From the NCBI RefSeq assembly GCF_900103885.1, contig NZ_FNIM01000014.1:1-64000 (forward strand): a stretch of DNA of 64,000 bases. The letters run 5' to 3'. This document shows, piece by piece, positions 1-8,925 of this stretch. This DNA is from Actinomyces ruminicola (GTDB lineage: Bacteria > Actinomycetota > Actinomycetes > Actinomycetales > Actinomycetaceae). A program made the translations under genes and the position numbers. How positions within the stretch are numbered: the stretch's first letter is position 1; every line of letters starts with the position of its first letter. Below the pieces are notes generated by a model, which saw nothing but the letters and a program-made list of their open reading frames with translations, searched no databases and was not told the origin of the DNA.

Positions 1-270
1 GCCTTCCCCAGGGAGCACTGGCAAAAGATCTGGACGGGCAACCCCATTGAACGGCTCAACCGTGAGATCAAGCGCCGCACGGACGTGGTCCAGGTCTTCC
101 CCGACCGGGACTCCGTCACCAGACTGGTCGGTGCGGTCCTACAAGAGCAGCACGAGGAATGGCAGTACGGCGAACGCCGCTACCTATCCGAAACCTCACT
201 ACGCCGCCTCACACGGATCCTCCACGAACAAGCCGAAACCACCCACCCCATCATGGCCATCACCGCATAA
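1..270 (+). CDS. IS256-family transposase, C-terminal fragment (cut by window edge)
   Basis: The reading frame is open from base 1 to a TAA at 268-270, giving 89 residues of a transposase C-terminus. It contains NPIERLNREIKRRTDVVQVF and then FPDRDSVTRLVGA, the typical C-terminal block of IS256 (mutator-type, DDE) transposases. The catalytic Asp/Asp/Glu region would lie upstream, outside the window. About 25-35 bases after the stop, the sequence AGAGACTTGACCCT resembles the end of an IS256-family element, so the insertion probably ends near base 305. Whether the transposase is intact cannot be judged here. Confidence 0.85.
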   Translation, partial: AFPREHWQKIWTGNPIERLNREIKRRTDVVQVFPDRDSVTRLVGAVLQEQHEEWQYGERRYLSETSLRRLTRILHEQAETTHPIMAITA

Positions 271-545
271 CCAGATCTACACCACACCAAGAGACTTGAC
301 CCTACGGATGGACACGCCTCCTCTGGGGGCGGAGCGGGAGAGCCTGCCTTCAGGCTCAGTCACGCGTGGCAGCGGGGACGGCTTCTGTTCAAGGCGCACG
401 GAAGCCATTCGCGCGCTGCCCCAAACCGCCGGCGCTATCCGGTAGCGTTCACAACGCAGGGATAGCGCGGAGGCATCGACGCATCCGCACTCGAACGCGC
501 AGACACATCGGCGACATGCGCGGCTGCTACGTAAGGAGGTGTGCC

Positions 546-1211
546 ATGGAGGATCAGGACGCGCGCGCCCGCGCCGGGCTCCTGTTCGACACCGCCTGGC
601 CGCCCTACCGCTCCCTCAAGGCCCGCGCCCACGACCTGTGCCGCCGCTACAACGCCCTCAATGACCTCGATCCCGAGCGCGATGAGCTCATCCCGCAGAT
701 CTTCGCCGAGATCGGCGAGGGCTTTCACGTGCGCGGCCCGCTGTACGTCAACTGCGGCTTCCACACCCGCATCGGGGCGCGCTTCTTCGCCAACCTCAAC
801 TTCACGCTGCTGGACGACGTCCCCGTGACCATCGGCGACGACGTCCAAGTCGCGCCGGGTGTCACCATCGCCGCCGGCACGCACCCCCTGCTCGCCGCCG
901 AGCGCCAGCACCTGACCTACCCCGACGGCCACACCGGCGGCGCCGAATACGGCGATCCCGTCGTCATCGAGGATCGCGTCTGGCTCGGCGCCAATGTGAC
1001 CGTCATGCCGGGCGTCACCATCGGGCACGACGCCGTCATCGGCGCCGGCAGCCTGGTCACCCACGACGTGCCGGCCGGCTGGCTCGCCTTCGGCGTTCCG
1101 GCCCGCCCCGTACGCGAGATCACCGAGGCCGACTCGGTGCACAGCCCGACCTCCGCCGTCTATGGGCGCCTCGGCTCCGAGCAGCGCCCCGCAGGGGCGG
1201 ACGGCCATTGA
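546..1211 (+). CDS. Maltose/galactoside-type sugar O-acetyltransferase
   Basis: A 221-residue protein of the NodL/LacA/Maa family, which transfers acetyl from acetyl-CoA to sugar hydroxyls in the cytoplasm. Residues about 8-60 match the short helical maltose-acetyltransferase N-terminal domain (RARAGLLFDTAW, YNALNDLDPERDEL). Residues about 75-195 form a left-handed beta-helix of hexapeptide repeats, including GDDVQVAPGVTIAAGTHPL, where the His of GTHPL is the expected catalytic base, and VWLGANVTVMPGVTIG. The ATG at 546 is chosen because AAGGAGGT lies 6 bases upstream. A longer in-frame extension to 366 lacks this signal. The next gene, a drug exporter, follows after 135 bp on the same strand. 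The acceptor sugar is unknown. Confidence 0.88.
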   Translation: MEDQDARARAGLLFDTAWPPYRSLKARAHDLCRRYNALNDLDPERDELIPQIFAEIGEGFHVRGPLYVNCGFHTRIGARFFANLNFTLLDDVPVTIGDDVQVAPGVTIAAGTHPLLAAERQHLTYPDGHTGGAEYGDPVVIEDRVWLGANVTVMPGVTIGHDAVIGAGSLVTHDVPAGWLAFGVPARPVREITEADSVHSPTSAVYGRLGSEQRPAGADGH

Positions 1212-1346
1212 CTGCCGGGACGGTCCGCCCACATCGGCCCGCCCGGCGTACCGTCCCTCAATGCACATCGGCTGTACCCCTTCGGTGCGCCGCCCCGTGC
1301 ACGCTCAAGGCGCCGCATCAAACCCTCCTAATAGAAAGCACCCCCA

Positions 1347-2849
1347 ATGACTGCGGACTCCCGCACCTCCATTCCGACCCCCGCCCGGAAGGCGCCCGGC
1401 CCCTACCGGGTGGCCGCCGTCGTCATGATCGGCTCATTCATGTCGGTCCTGGACGGCACCATCATCAACGTCGCCATCCCCGCGCTGCAGCGCCACTTCG
1501 CCGCACCCGACGGCACCCTGCCCGCGTACTCGGCCGTCTCCTGGACCGTCACCGGCTACGCGCTCGCGGTGGCGGCAATCATTCCGCTGACCGACTGGGG
1601 GCTCAAGCGCATCGGCGCCCGCTGGATGTACATCGGCTCCATCACCCTGTTCACCATCGCCTCCGTGCTGTGCGCCCTCTCCCCGAGCCTCGGGTTCCTG
1701 ATCTTCATGCGCGTGGTGCAGGGCCTGTGCGGCGGCTGCATCATGCCGGTGGGCACCACCCTGGTCGCCCGTGCGGCCGGGCCGAACAACCTAGGCCGCA
1801 TGATGAGCCTCATGGGCGTCCCCATGCTGATCGCCCCGGTCATGGGACCGATTCTGGGCGGCTGGCTGGTGGAGGTCGCCTCCTGGCACTGGGTGTTCCT
1901 CATCAACCTGCCCTTCGGGCTGGCGGCTGCCGGGCTCGGGCTGTTCCTGCTCCCGCGCGACGACGACCGCGGCACCGTGCGCCTGGACGTCCCCGGCGTG
2001 GTACTCATGTCGCCGGGCCTGGCCCTGACTCTCTGGGGGATCTCCAACGCCGGCAGCGGGGCGTCGCTCACCGCGCCGATGGTGTGGGCGCCGCTCGTAC
2101 TCGGTCTGGTGATGGTGACGGCCTTCGTGCGTCGCAGCCTGCGGGCCGAGCACCCGCTGCTGGACCTGACGATCCTGCGTCTGCGCGGCTACCGCAATGC
2201 CATCCTGCTGGCTGTGTTCTTCCAGGCCGCCTTCACCGCCGACCTGTTGCTGCTGCCGGCCTACTTCCAGCAGGTGCGCGGCCTGGGCGCCATGGCCGCC
2301 GGCTTCTTCATCGCCCCGACCGGCCTGGGCGCGCTGATCTCCATGCCCATTGCCTCCAACCTGGTCGACCGGCTGCCTGCCGGACGGGTGGTGCCCTTCG
2401 GCATGACCGCCATGTTCGCCTCCGTGCTCGCGCTGACCCAGGTGGGTGCCGACACGAGCCTGTGGTGGCTGGGCGCCGTCCTCATGGTGCAGGGGCTGGG
2501 AATCGGCGGCACCATGATGCCGGTGTCGACGGCGGCCCTGCAGGCGGTCGACCGCGAGGAGGTCGGCAACGCCACCACTCTGTTCAACATTGGTCAGCAG
2601 GTCTTCGGCGCCGTCGGCATCGCGATTGTCTCCGTGCTGCTCGCCCTGTTCCTGGCCGCGACCGACTCTGGTGCGGCGGCGGTGGCCGGCGAGCTGAGCG
2701 GGGCGGAGCTGACGACCGGCCTGGCCCAGGCGGCGGGAGCCTTTGGACGAGCCTTCTGGATGCCGACGATCTCCATGGCGCTGGCCCTGTTCATGTCCTT
2801 CCGCCTGCCCATGCGTCGCGAACGCGCCACCATCCCCGACGTTTCCTGA
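1347..2849 (+). CDS. DHA2-type (EmrB/QacA) MFS multidrug exporter
   Basis: A 500-residue membrane protein with about 14 hydrophobic segments, the number expected for the DHA2 drug:H+ antiporters. The first segment carries the family signature VVMIGSFMSVLDGTIINVAI (motif D1, with the conserved Asp). GRMMSLMGVPMLIAPVMGPILGG matches antiporter motif C, seen in exporters and not importers. It should sit in the cytoplasmic membrane and expel hydrophobic or cationic compounds using the proton gradient; the substrate cannot be read from sequence. The start at 1347 has only a weak ribosome site (GAAAG). It is on the same strand as the acetyltransferase 135 bp upstream, and ends before a strong hairpin at 2866-2902. 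Confidence 0.9.
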   Translation: MTADSRTSIPTPARKAPGPYRVAAVVMIGSFMSVLDGTIINVAIPALQRHFAAPDGTLPAYSAVSWTVTGYALAVAAIIPLTDWGLKRIGARWMYIGSITLFTIASVLCALSPSLGFLIFMRVVQGLCGGCIMPVGTTLVARAAGPNNLGRMMSLMGVPMLIAPVMGPILGGWLVEVASWHWVFLINLPFGLAAAGLGLFLLPRDDDRGTVRLDVPGVVLMSPGLALTLWGISNAGSGASLTAPMVWAPLVLGLVMVTAFVRRSLRAEHPLLDLTILRLRGYRNAILLAVFFQAAFTADLLLLPAYFQQVRGLGAMAAGFFIAPTGLGALISMPIASNLVDRLPAGRVVPFGMTAMFASVLALTQVGADTSLWWLGAVLMVQGLGIGGTMMPVSTAALQAVDREEVGNATTLFNIGQQVFGAVGIAIVSVLLALFLAATDSGAAAVAGELSGAELTTGLAQAAGAFGRAFWMPTISMALALFMSFRLPMRRERATIPDVS

Positions 2850-2865
2850 GCGTGACCCTCCCAAC

Positions 2866-2902
2866 CGTCGAGACCGGCATGTCATTCGTGCCGGTCTCGA
2901 CG
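2866..2902. terminator. Hairpin between convergent genes
   Basis: A perfect 13-bp stem (CGTCGAGACCGGC at 2866-2878 and its complement at 2890-2902) with an 11-base loop, 16 bp after the exporter stop. It lies between the exporter (+) and the S9 peptidase (-), so it can serve both. There is no clear U-tract, as is common in high-GC actinobacteria. Confidence 0.6.
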
Positions 2903-2965
2903 TGTTACCGGCGCTTTCGGCGCAACTAGCGTCCGCCTCGGTGGGAGGGGAGCGGCGGCGAGTGC

Positions 2966-5332
2966 CTATGCGGTGTGGCGATGGGCGAAGACATGGAGCA
3001 GGGCGCTGACGAATGCCCGCTGCGCGTGGGTGGCCGCGCGTGAGTGCCCGCCCGCGGCGGTCTCGAAGTAGGTGACGTTCTGCCCCAGCCGGTCCAGCCG
3101 ATAGGCCAGGGAGCGGGCGTGCGCCGGGTGCACGCGGTCGTCCGCGGCCGAAGTCAGCAGCAGCACCGGCGGATAGTCACGCCCCGCCTCGAGCAGATGC
3201 AGCGGTGAGTGCTCGCGCGGCCAGGCCCACTGCTCGGGGTCGTCCGGATCGCCGAACTCCGAGGTCCACGCCGCCCCGGCCGACAGCTGCGTGTAGCGGC
3301 GCATATCCGTCAGCGGCACCTCCAGCACGGCCGCCCCGATCCGCTCCGGGTGCCGGGCCAGCACCTCCCCGGCGAGCAGGCCCCCAGCTGAGGAGCCGTA
3401 TAGCGCGATCGTCTTCGGGGCGGCGACGCCGCGCGCCACCAGCGAGTCCAGCACCGCCACCAGGTCCTCGACCACCCGCCGTCGGCCGGCGCCGGTGCCC
3501 GCCAGGTGCCAGGCGGGCCCGTACTCGCCGCCGCCACGCGTATTCGCCACCACATAGGTGCCACCCCGCTCCAGCCACGCCTTCCCGGTGACGGGCTCGT
3601 ACCCGGGCGTGAGCGACTCGCCGAAGGCCCCGTAGGCGTGCACGAGCGTCGGCGTCGGCGCAGAAGTGGGCCGGCCGATCTGGAAGTAGGGCACGCGGGT
3701 GCCGTCGGCGCTGGTGGCCACGTGCTGGGTGACGGTGATGCCGCGTGCGTCGAAGCGGGCGGGCGCCTGCCGCACCACCGCCATGCCCGTCAGCTCCCCG
3801 GACGGCATCAGCCGGGCGACCGTCAGGGTCGAGGGCGTGGTCCACCCCGACGCCGAGATCCACAGGTAGTCGGAGTCGGTCGGGCGCAGCGGCGTCGCGG
3901 ACACCGACAGCAGCGCCCGCCCGGGACGCAGCGCGGTCTCATCGCCGTTCGGGCAGCCGGGCAGGTCGGAGGCTCCGGTCAAGTCGATCCAGTGATGCGA
4001 CCACTCGTCCGGGGCGGTCCCCGTCTCTTCGGAGGCCCCGTCCCGCCCGTGCGTGGGCGGCGTGCACACCTCCAGGCGGTCGGCGACGTCGTCGAGCACG
4101 GTGAGCACGAGATGGTTTGCAGTCCAGGCGGCCGACAGGAGCGTCGATGAGGCGGTGGGCGTGAACAGGACCTCCAGCCTCCGCTCCCCGGCCAGGTAGT
4201 CGGCCAGTTTCGCGCCGAGCATGGCGCCGGCCGGGTGGGTGCTGCCGCCGACCTCCCAGGGGCTGCGCAGCTGAATGGTCAGCCACTCCCGCCCGACGCC
4301 GGCCAGGCAGTTCTCCGGAACCTCCAGCCGGATCGCTCCCGCCGGGACGACGTCACCGGTGGGGGTGGCAACCGTGCCGGGGCGCGCCCGGCCCTCCAGC
4401 GCGGCGCGGGCGGCCGCGGCTCCGGACGGGCAGCCGGCGTCGTCGGGCAGGAGCCAGATATGCGTGTGCTGGAAGCTCGGCATGGTGGTCAGCCAGGTCC
4501 GGCCCCAGGGGTCGCGAGAGGTGAAGGCGGCGACGGCGCCGCTCCCCGCGGTCACCAGCACCTCCGCCTCATCCAAGGACTGCCCGCGCCGTAGACGCCG
4601 CACCTGACGCGGGTAGCCCGCCCCCGACAGGGTGTCGGGGCCGAAGTCGGCGGAGACTATGGCGGCCTCGCCCGCGTCGTCGCCCCAGGTCATCGATCCC
4701 TTGGACAGCGGGCGGAACAGGCCGCCGTCGTCCGGGGAGATGAAGCTGCGCGAATGCAGGTCGTACTCCACGGTGAGGCTTGCGTCACCGCCGCCCGGGG
4801 ACAGCGTGACCAGGGCGCGGCGGCCGGCGCGCGGGCCGGTGGTGAGCACCTGCGCCCCGCCCCACACCAGCTCGGCGCCGCCGGCGCAGGCGAGCGCCGT
4901 CGGCCGGGCGCCGGCCGCATTCAGGGCGTCGAGGTCGAGCAGGGTCTCCCACTGGGTGGGCTCGGGGGCGCGGTCGGCTCGGGACGGGGCTCCCGCCGCA
5001 TATGACTCCCAGCTGGTGCGGCGCCACAGGCCCCGCGGGTGCGCGGCATCGGTCCAGAAGTTGTAGAGCATGCCGGCGCGGTCGGCGACGGCGGGGATGC
5101 GGTCCGGGCAGTCGAGCACAGTCTGGATGTCGTCGACCAGGTGCTCGAATGCGGGGGAGGAGGCGTACTCGCGGGTGGCGCTCTCGTTGCGGTCGGCGAC
5201 CCAGGCGCGGGCCCGCTCCCCGTGGAGCTCGTCGAGCCAGGCGGGGGCGACGGCGTCGTCGGGTGGAGACCCGACGACGCCGTCGGCGGGCGGGGGCGCG
5301 CTCGCGGCGCCGGACCTTGCGGAGCTGTCCAC
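2966..5332 (-). CDS. Prolyl oligopeptidase family (S9) serine peptidase, copy 1
   Basis: A 788-residue cytoplasmic-looking protein of the S9 family: an N-terminal beta-propeller region followed by an alpha/beta-hydrolase domain. The C-terminal domain shows GSSAGG (nucleophile Ser), DDRVHPAHARSLAYR (Asp) and GGHS (His), a complete triad in the usual order, so it should cleave short peptides. The start is set at GTG 5332 because its paralogue at 10339-12792 also starts GTG-GAC at the matching place; a longer frame to a TTG at 5404 would overlap the upstream gene. The stop of the Gfo/Idh/MocA gene is 22 bp upstream, so the two are probably co-transcribed. Substrate and role are unknown; the neighbourhood gives no clear hint. 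Confidence 0.85.
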   Translation of the reverse strand: MDSSARSGAASAPPPADGVVGSPPDDAVAPAWLDELHGERARAWVADRNESATREYASSPAFEHLVDDIQTVLDCPDRIPAVADRAGMLYNFWTDAAHPRGLWRRTSWESYAAGAPSRADRAPEPTQWETLLDLDALNAAGARPTALACAGGAELVWGGAQVLTTGPRAGRRALVTLSPGGGDASLTVEYDLHSRSFISPDDGGLFRPLSKGSMTWGDDAGEAAIVSADFGPDTLSGAGYPRQVRRLRRGQSLDEAEVLVTAGSGAVAAFTSRDPWGRTWLTTMPSFQHTHIWLLPDDAGCPSGAAAARAALEGRARPGTVATPTGDVVPAGAIRLEVPENCLAGVGREWLTIQLRSPWEVGGSTHPAGAMLGAKLADYLAGERRLEVLFTPTASSTLLSAAWTANHLVLTVLDDVADRLEVCTPPTHGRDGASEETGTAPDEWSHHWIDLTGASDLPGCPNGDETALRPGRALLSVSATPLRPTDSDYLWISASGWTTPSTLTVARLMPSGELTGMAVVRQAPARFDARGITVTQHVATSADGTRVPYFQIGRPTSAPTPTLVHAYGAFGESLTPGYEPVTGKAWLERGGTYVVANTRGGGEYGPAWHLAGTGAGRRRVVEDLVAVLDSLVARGVAAPKTIALYGSSAGGLLAGEVLARHPERIGAAVLEVPLTDMRRYTQLSAGAAWTSEFGDPDDPEQWAWPREHSPLHLLEAGRDYPPVLLLTSAADDRVHPAHARSLAYRLDRLGQNVTYFETAAGGHSRAATHAQRAFVSALLHVFAHRHTA

Positions 5333-5354
5333 GGGAGGGCGGCGGGCGAGCCGG

Positions 5355-6473
5355 TCAGGCCTGCTCGGGGTGGACCACCTCGTGCGTGCGGGCCGAGGCG
5401 ACAACCGCCTCCAGGACCGTCAGGCAGCGAATCACCGACTCATTGGTGATGACCGGCGCGGCGACGCCGTCGACCACGTCGCGGGCATTGCGGTAGAAGT
5501 CCATGACATCCACGTCCACCTCGGGCAGCGGCAGCACCTCCACCGGCGGGGTGGTGGTGGCCAGGGTCTTGTAGTCCAGGATGCGCGGTGCCATCGTCTT
5601 GGTCAGGCCCACGCCCGCCTGCACGGGGGTGGCGTCGTCCTCCTCGGCGCCGGTGCGGCGCACCATGCGGCCGTTCATCTCCCAGTCCTCGATGACCACG
5701 GTGCCCTGCGCGGACTGCATCCAGAACTTGGCCTCCGGCAGGAAGGAGGTGGTGGACACGTCCACCATCGCGTGGAAGCCGTTGGCGAAGGTCAGGTGGG
5801 CGCGGAAGCCGTCGTCGACCTGGTGACCGAGTGCGAAGGACAGCTCGCCGTAGACGTCCACCACGGGGGAGTCGACCATGGTCAGCAGGCGGTCCACGGT
5901 ATGCACGCCCCAGTCCAGGATCATGCCGCCGCCGTGTTCGGGCAGCTGCCGCCAGTCGCCGGGGATGCCGCGCGAGCCGTGGATGCGCTGGACCAGGTAG
6001 GTGGGGGCGCCGATGAGCTGCTCGTCGTAGACCTTCTTGATGACGTTGAAGTCGGGGTCCCAGCGGCGGTTCTGGTGCACCATGAACATCCGGCGCGTCT
6101 GCTCGGCGACGGCGGCGACCTCGCGCATCTCGGCGGAGTTCATCATGGCGGGCTTCTCGCACAGCACGTGCTTGCCGGCGCGCAGGGCGGAGATGGCGTA
6201 GTCGTGGTGGGAGTCGTTGGGGGTGCAGATGAAGACGATATCGATGTCATCATCGGCCAGGATGTCGGCTGCGGAGGCGTAGACGTGCAGGCCGTCGGCG
6301 GCGGCGTCCTCGTTGGCGCGCGGGTCGGTGTCGTAGATGCCGACGACGTCAATGGCGACGTCGTCCAGCGCCCGCAGGTTGCGGGTGTGGTAGACGCCCT
6401 GGGTGCCGTAGCCGATGACGGCGAGCTTGTGGGTGGGGGCTGGGTCGGGCTTGCGGGTGGATTCCTCGGACAC
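5355..6473 (-). CDS. Gfo/Idh/MocA family NAD(P)-dependent oxidoreductase
   Basis: A 372-residue sugar or inositol dehydrogenase-type protein. Residues about 12-30 carry a Rossmann nucleotide-binding motif (AVIGYGTQGVYH). CEKPAMMN near residue 110 is the family EKP motif, whose Lys helps catalysis, and the C-terminal half is the alpha/beta substrate domain. Such enzymes oxidise or reduce sugars, polyols or sugar acids in the cytoplasm; the substrate is not predictable. The start codon is GTG 6473 with GGAGGT 5-10 bases upstream. It lies directly upstream of the S9 peptidase on the same strand and could be the first gene of that operon. Confidence 0.87.
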   Translation of the reverse strand: MSEESTRKPDPAPTHKLAVIGYGTQGVYHTRNLRALDDVAIDVVGIYDTDPRANEDAAADGLHVYASAADILADDDIDIVFICTPNDSHHDYAISALRAGKHVLCEKPAMMNSAEMREVAAVAEQTRRMFMVHQNRRWDPDFNVIKKVYDEQLIGAPTYLVQRIHGSRGIPGDWRQLPEHGGGMILDWGVHTVDRLLTMVDSPVVDVYGELSFALGHQVDDGFRAHLTFANGFHAMVDVSTTSFLPEAKFWMQSAQGTVVIEDWEMNGRMVRRTGAEEDDATPVQAGVGLTKTMAPRILDYKTLATTTPPVEVLPLPEVDVDVMDFYRNARDVVDGVAAPVITNESVIRCLTVLEAVVASARTHEVVHPEQA

Positions 6474-6921
6474 GGTGACCTCCGGAAGTGTTTGTGCAGT
6501 GCGGCTGCGGTTTGCCGATTGCGATTGGCTGCTCGCGGCGACCTCGTTGCCGCCGCCGCGTATAAGGCGACGGTAGGCGGCGCGTTGGCGGCTGCGTCAG
6601 GGCGGAGCGGGGGCCTTCCGCCCGGATCGGCGATAAGGCCGACTGCCGTCCCACACGCCGCCCTCCGTCGTCCGGCGTGAAGGTTCGGCGTCCGCCTCGG
6701 GCGCCCGAGTTCTGGCGAGCACTGGGCTGGACTGCGCGCGGTGCTGGGGACGTCTGAGGCTCGTGGGGACGGGCGCACGTGTTCTTGTGGTCGTCACTGC
6801 GCAGATCGGGGGTGTATTGAGGCGCCGTGATGCTAACCTGCGACCGTATCGAGACCAATCGGCTCGACTGGGACGCGCTGCTGGCAGTGCCCTCCCATGT
6901 CGGCGTAACAGGAGGTGGGCA
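6474..6921. other. Divergent intergenic region, no gene seen
   Basis: 448 bp between the oxidoreductase (-) and the ESX-type gene (+). It must contain both promoters. Open frames here have no ribosome site and arginine/proline-rich shadow composition. I see no clear repeat or RNA gene. Confidence 0.5.
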
Positions 6922-7296
6922 GTGGTGTTGCAGGTTGTTCCTGAGGAGCTGGGCCGTGTGCGGGGGTTTCTGGAGGAGTGTGAGCACTCGTTGGGGCGGG
7001 TTTACGTGAACACCGGTGGTGAGGGTGCCTTCGGTGTGCCGGTGTTGGCGTGTGCGGCGGCGCGGTTCGCCTACCACTTCGAGGACCGGGCGGCCCGGGA
7101 TGCCTCGCGGGCGGTGGAGCTGGCCGACGGGCTGATGGCGGCTCAGCGGGACTTCGCGAGCACCGATGAGGAGGCCGCCGACGGCGCACGAGCCCTTGGC
7201 GAGTCCTCGCACCGGTTCGGTCACGGTCGCTCCAACGGCATCGTGGTCGATCGTGACACCGGGCGCGTGGTCAGCTACCACGGCCTGACCCACTGA
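6922..7296 (+). CDS. Small helical protein, probable ESX/type VII-associated partner of the toxin
   Basis: A 124-residue protein starting at GTG 6922 (or 6925), with GGAGGT at 6911-6916. Sequence from residue 1 to about 95 is alanine- and charge-rich and looks like a helical hairpin, the shape of WXG100/EspC-type small proteins encoded next to type VII secreted effectors. There is no signal peptide and no WxG tripeptide, so the family call rests on size, predicted helicity and position. It ends 81 bp before the toxin gene on the same strand. It may be a secretion partner or chaperone for the toxin N-terminal domain. The tail (residues about 100-124) is non-helical. I do not recognise a named family with certainty. 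Confidence 0.5.
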   Translation: MVLQVVPEELGRVRGFLEECEHSLGRVYVNTGGEGAFGVPVLACAAARFAYHFEDRAARDASRAVELADGLMAAQRDFASTDEEAADGARALGESSHRFGHGRSNGIVVDRDTGRVVSYHGLTH

Positions 7297-7377
7297 GCCC
7301 TAAGCCCCCTTGCAGCGCGCGGCCGTGCGCGCCTGCCCTGCCGAGCGCGTCCCAGTTTGTTGAAGGAGCCTTGCCCC

Positions 7378-8886
7378 ATGAGTCCCTTGTCCATGTCCTC
7401 ACCGGCCACCGGGCCGGTCTCGACCGCCGCCGCTATGGGAATCGGCAGCATCCTGGTGGGGCAGGTGCCGGGCGATCCGGCGGCGGTTCGTGCCGTTGCC
7501 ACCGACTGGAAGCAGACGGCCCGCAGGTTCTGGGATGCGGCGGACCTGGCTGACTACGCCCGTGGTGCCGCGCCGTCCTTCCAGGGGGTTACGGCCGATG
7601 CCTTCAGGCGTGGTGCTCGGGAGCTGACCGGTGCGCTGGAGCGGAACGCGCAGGACCTTGAGGCTGGCGTGGGTCCGCTGGAGGCCTACGCCCGCGTCCT
7701 CGACTCCGCGATCGCGGCGGCTGACGAGCTGCGGGAGTTCGCCGGCCGGTCCTTGCTGGCCGCCCTGGGGACCCCGGCGGCCGCGATCGTGGCCGCCGCG
7801 GTCGTACCCGCCATCGCCCAGGCCTGGGCGGGCATACTCGCCGAGGTTAACCTCACCGCCACCCATACCGCAGCGGCGTTGAACACGGCATCGGCTGCAG
7901 GGGCTTCGGTCCAGGGCGCCGGGGCGCAGGCGCAGGGCGGCAAGGGCAAAACCGACGCCGAAAACAAGACCCCGTATAAGCAGGAACTGAGTGACGCCGA
8001 TATAGAGCGGATTAAGCGCCAGTTGGATGGCGGCGAGGATTGGGACGATGTCAGCCAAGGCGAGTTAGGTGACTGCTATCTGATGGCTACGCTTCAGGCC
8101 TATTCATGGACCGACGAGGGCAAGCAGGTCCTGCGCGAGAACGTCAGATGGGATGAGTCCAAGCAGGCGTTCATCGTTACGCTCTACGATGACGGCGAGA
8201 AGGTGGAAGTCGAAGTCACCGACGTCTACACCTACGGGAACGGGCAGACCGACCTCATCGCGGTGTACGAGCGCGCCTACGGCAAGCACTTCGGGGATGA
8301 GGCGATCAGGGACGGCGGTCAACCTAGTGAGGTGATTAAGCACATCTCCGGCAATGACTCGCAAGTCGTAGACACCATCGGATGGAAATGGGGTGTACTT
8401 CCACAGCAGCAACACGAGTATACCGATGACGAGTGGCGGACTATTGAGCAGGCCGTTGAAGCTGGCAAGCCTGTGGTCGCCAGCACTGGAAGCGGCAACT
8501 TCGACGACGGCGATCAGGTTACCGCCATGGCTGACACGAATGACGATGGCGTCATCCGCTCCGATGATGAAAATGAGGGCGTCACCGTGGGCGAGGGGAA
8601 GCGAAGCTGGAAGCAAGGCGTCACCCCGGGCACAGAGCCGGACGAGGAAGGTCAGTACCGAATCGTCGGCGGAGACTATAGGGGGCAAGGGCGTACGTCC
8701 GCACACGCCTACACCGTCGTCGCCATCGATGATGAAACTGTGACACTATATAACCCTTGGGGCCGTAACGACACCGCCGGAGACTATTCCACGCCATCCG
8801 GGGATCTCAAGGATGGTTACATACAAATCTCCCGTGCGGACTATGAGAAGTTTTTCGGTAAAACAACCATAGAGGAGGGTGACTGA
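7378..8886 (+). CDS. Polymorphic toxin: ESX/LXG-like N-terminus with C-terminal calpain-like cysteine protease domain
   Basis: A 502-residue protein from ATG 7378 (AAGGAG about 10 bases upstream). Residues 1 to about 190 are an alanine-rich helical region with no signal peptide, like the N-terminal trafficking domains of type VII secreted toxins. A Gln/Gly/Lys-rich linker follows (about 178-200). Residues about 205-502 match calpain-family (C2) proteases: QGELGDCYLMAT holds Cys233, AHAYTVVAID holds His443 and LYNPWG holds Asn459, so the triad is complete. Asp/Asn-rich stretches near 385-405 (DTNDDGVIRSDDEN) look like a Ca2+-binding loop. Codons become visibly more AT-rich from about base 7950, at the domain boundary, as expected for an exchanged toxin tip. 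The likely immunity gene is convergent at 8926-9426. Target unknown; no secretion machinery is in the window. Confidence 0.8.
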   Translation: MSPLSMSSPATGPVSTAAAMGIGSILVGQVPGDPAAVRAVATDWKQTARRFWDAADLADYARGAAPSFQGVTADAFRRGARELTGALERNAQDLEAGVGPLEAYARVLDSAIAAADELREFAGRSLLAALGTPAAAIVAAAVVPAIAQAWAGILAEVNLTATHTAAALNTASAAGASVQGAGAQAQGGKGKTDAENKTPYKQELSDADIERIKRQLDGGEDWDDVSQGELGDCYLMATLQAYSWTDEGKQVLRENVRWDESKQAFIVTLYDDGEKVEVEVTDVYTYGNGQTDLIAVYERAYGKHFGDEAIRDGGQPSEVIKHISGNDSQVVDTIGWKWGVLPQQQHEYTDDEWRTIEQAVEAGKPVVASTGSGNFDDGDQVTAMADTNDDGVIRSDDENEGVTVGEGKRSWKQGVTPGTEPDEEGQYRIVGGDYRGQGRTSAHAYTVVAIDDETVTLYNPWGRNDTAGDYSTPSGDLKDGYIQISRADYEKFFGKTTIEEGD

Positions 8887-8925
8887 TGGAAATCAGCTAA
8901 CTGTCCTCGCGGAGCTAGGCGCAGC

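Noticed and set aside
366-545. N-terminal extension of the acetyltransferase
   Set aside because: The Arg-rich extension has no family match, and a perfect ribosome site precedes the ATG at 546.
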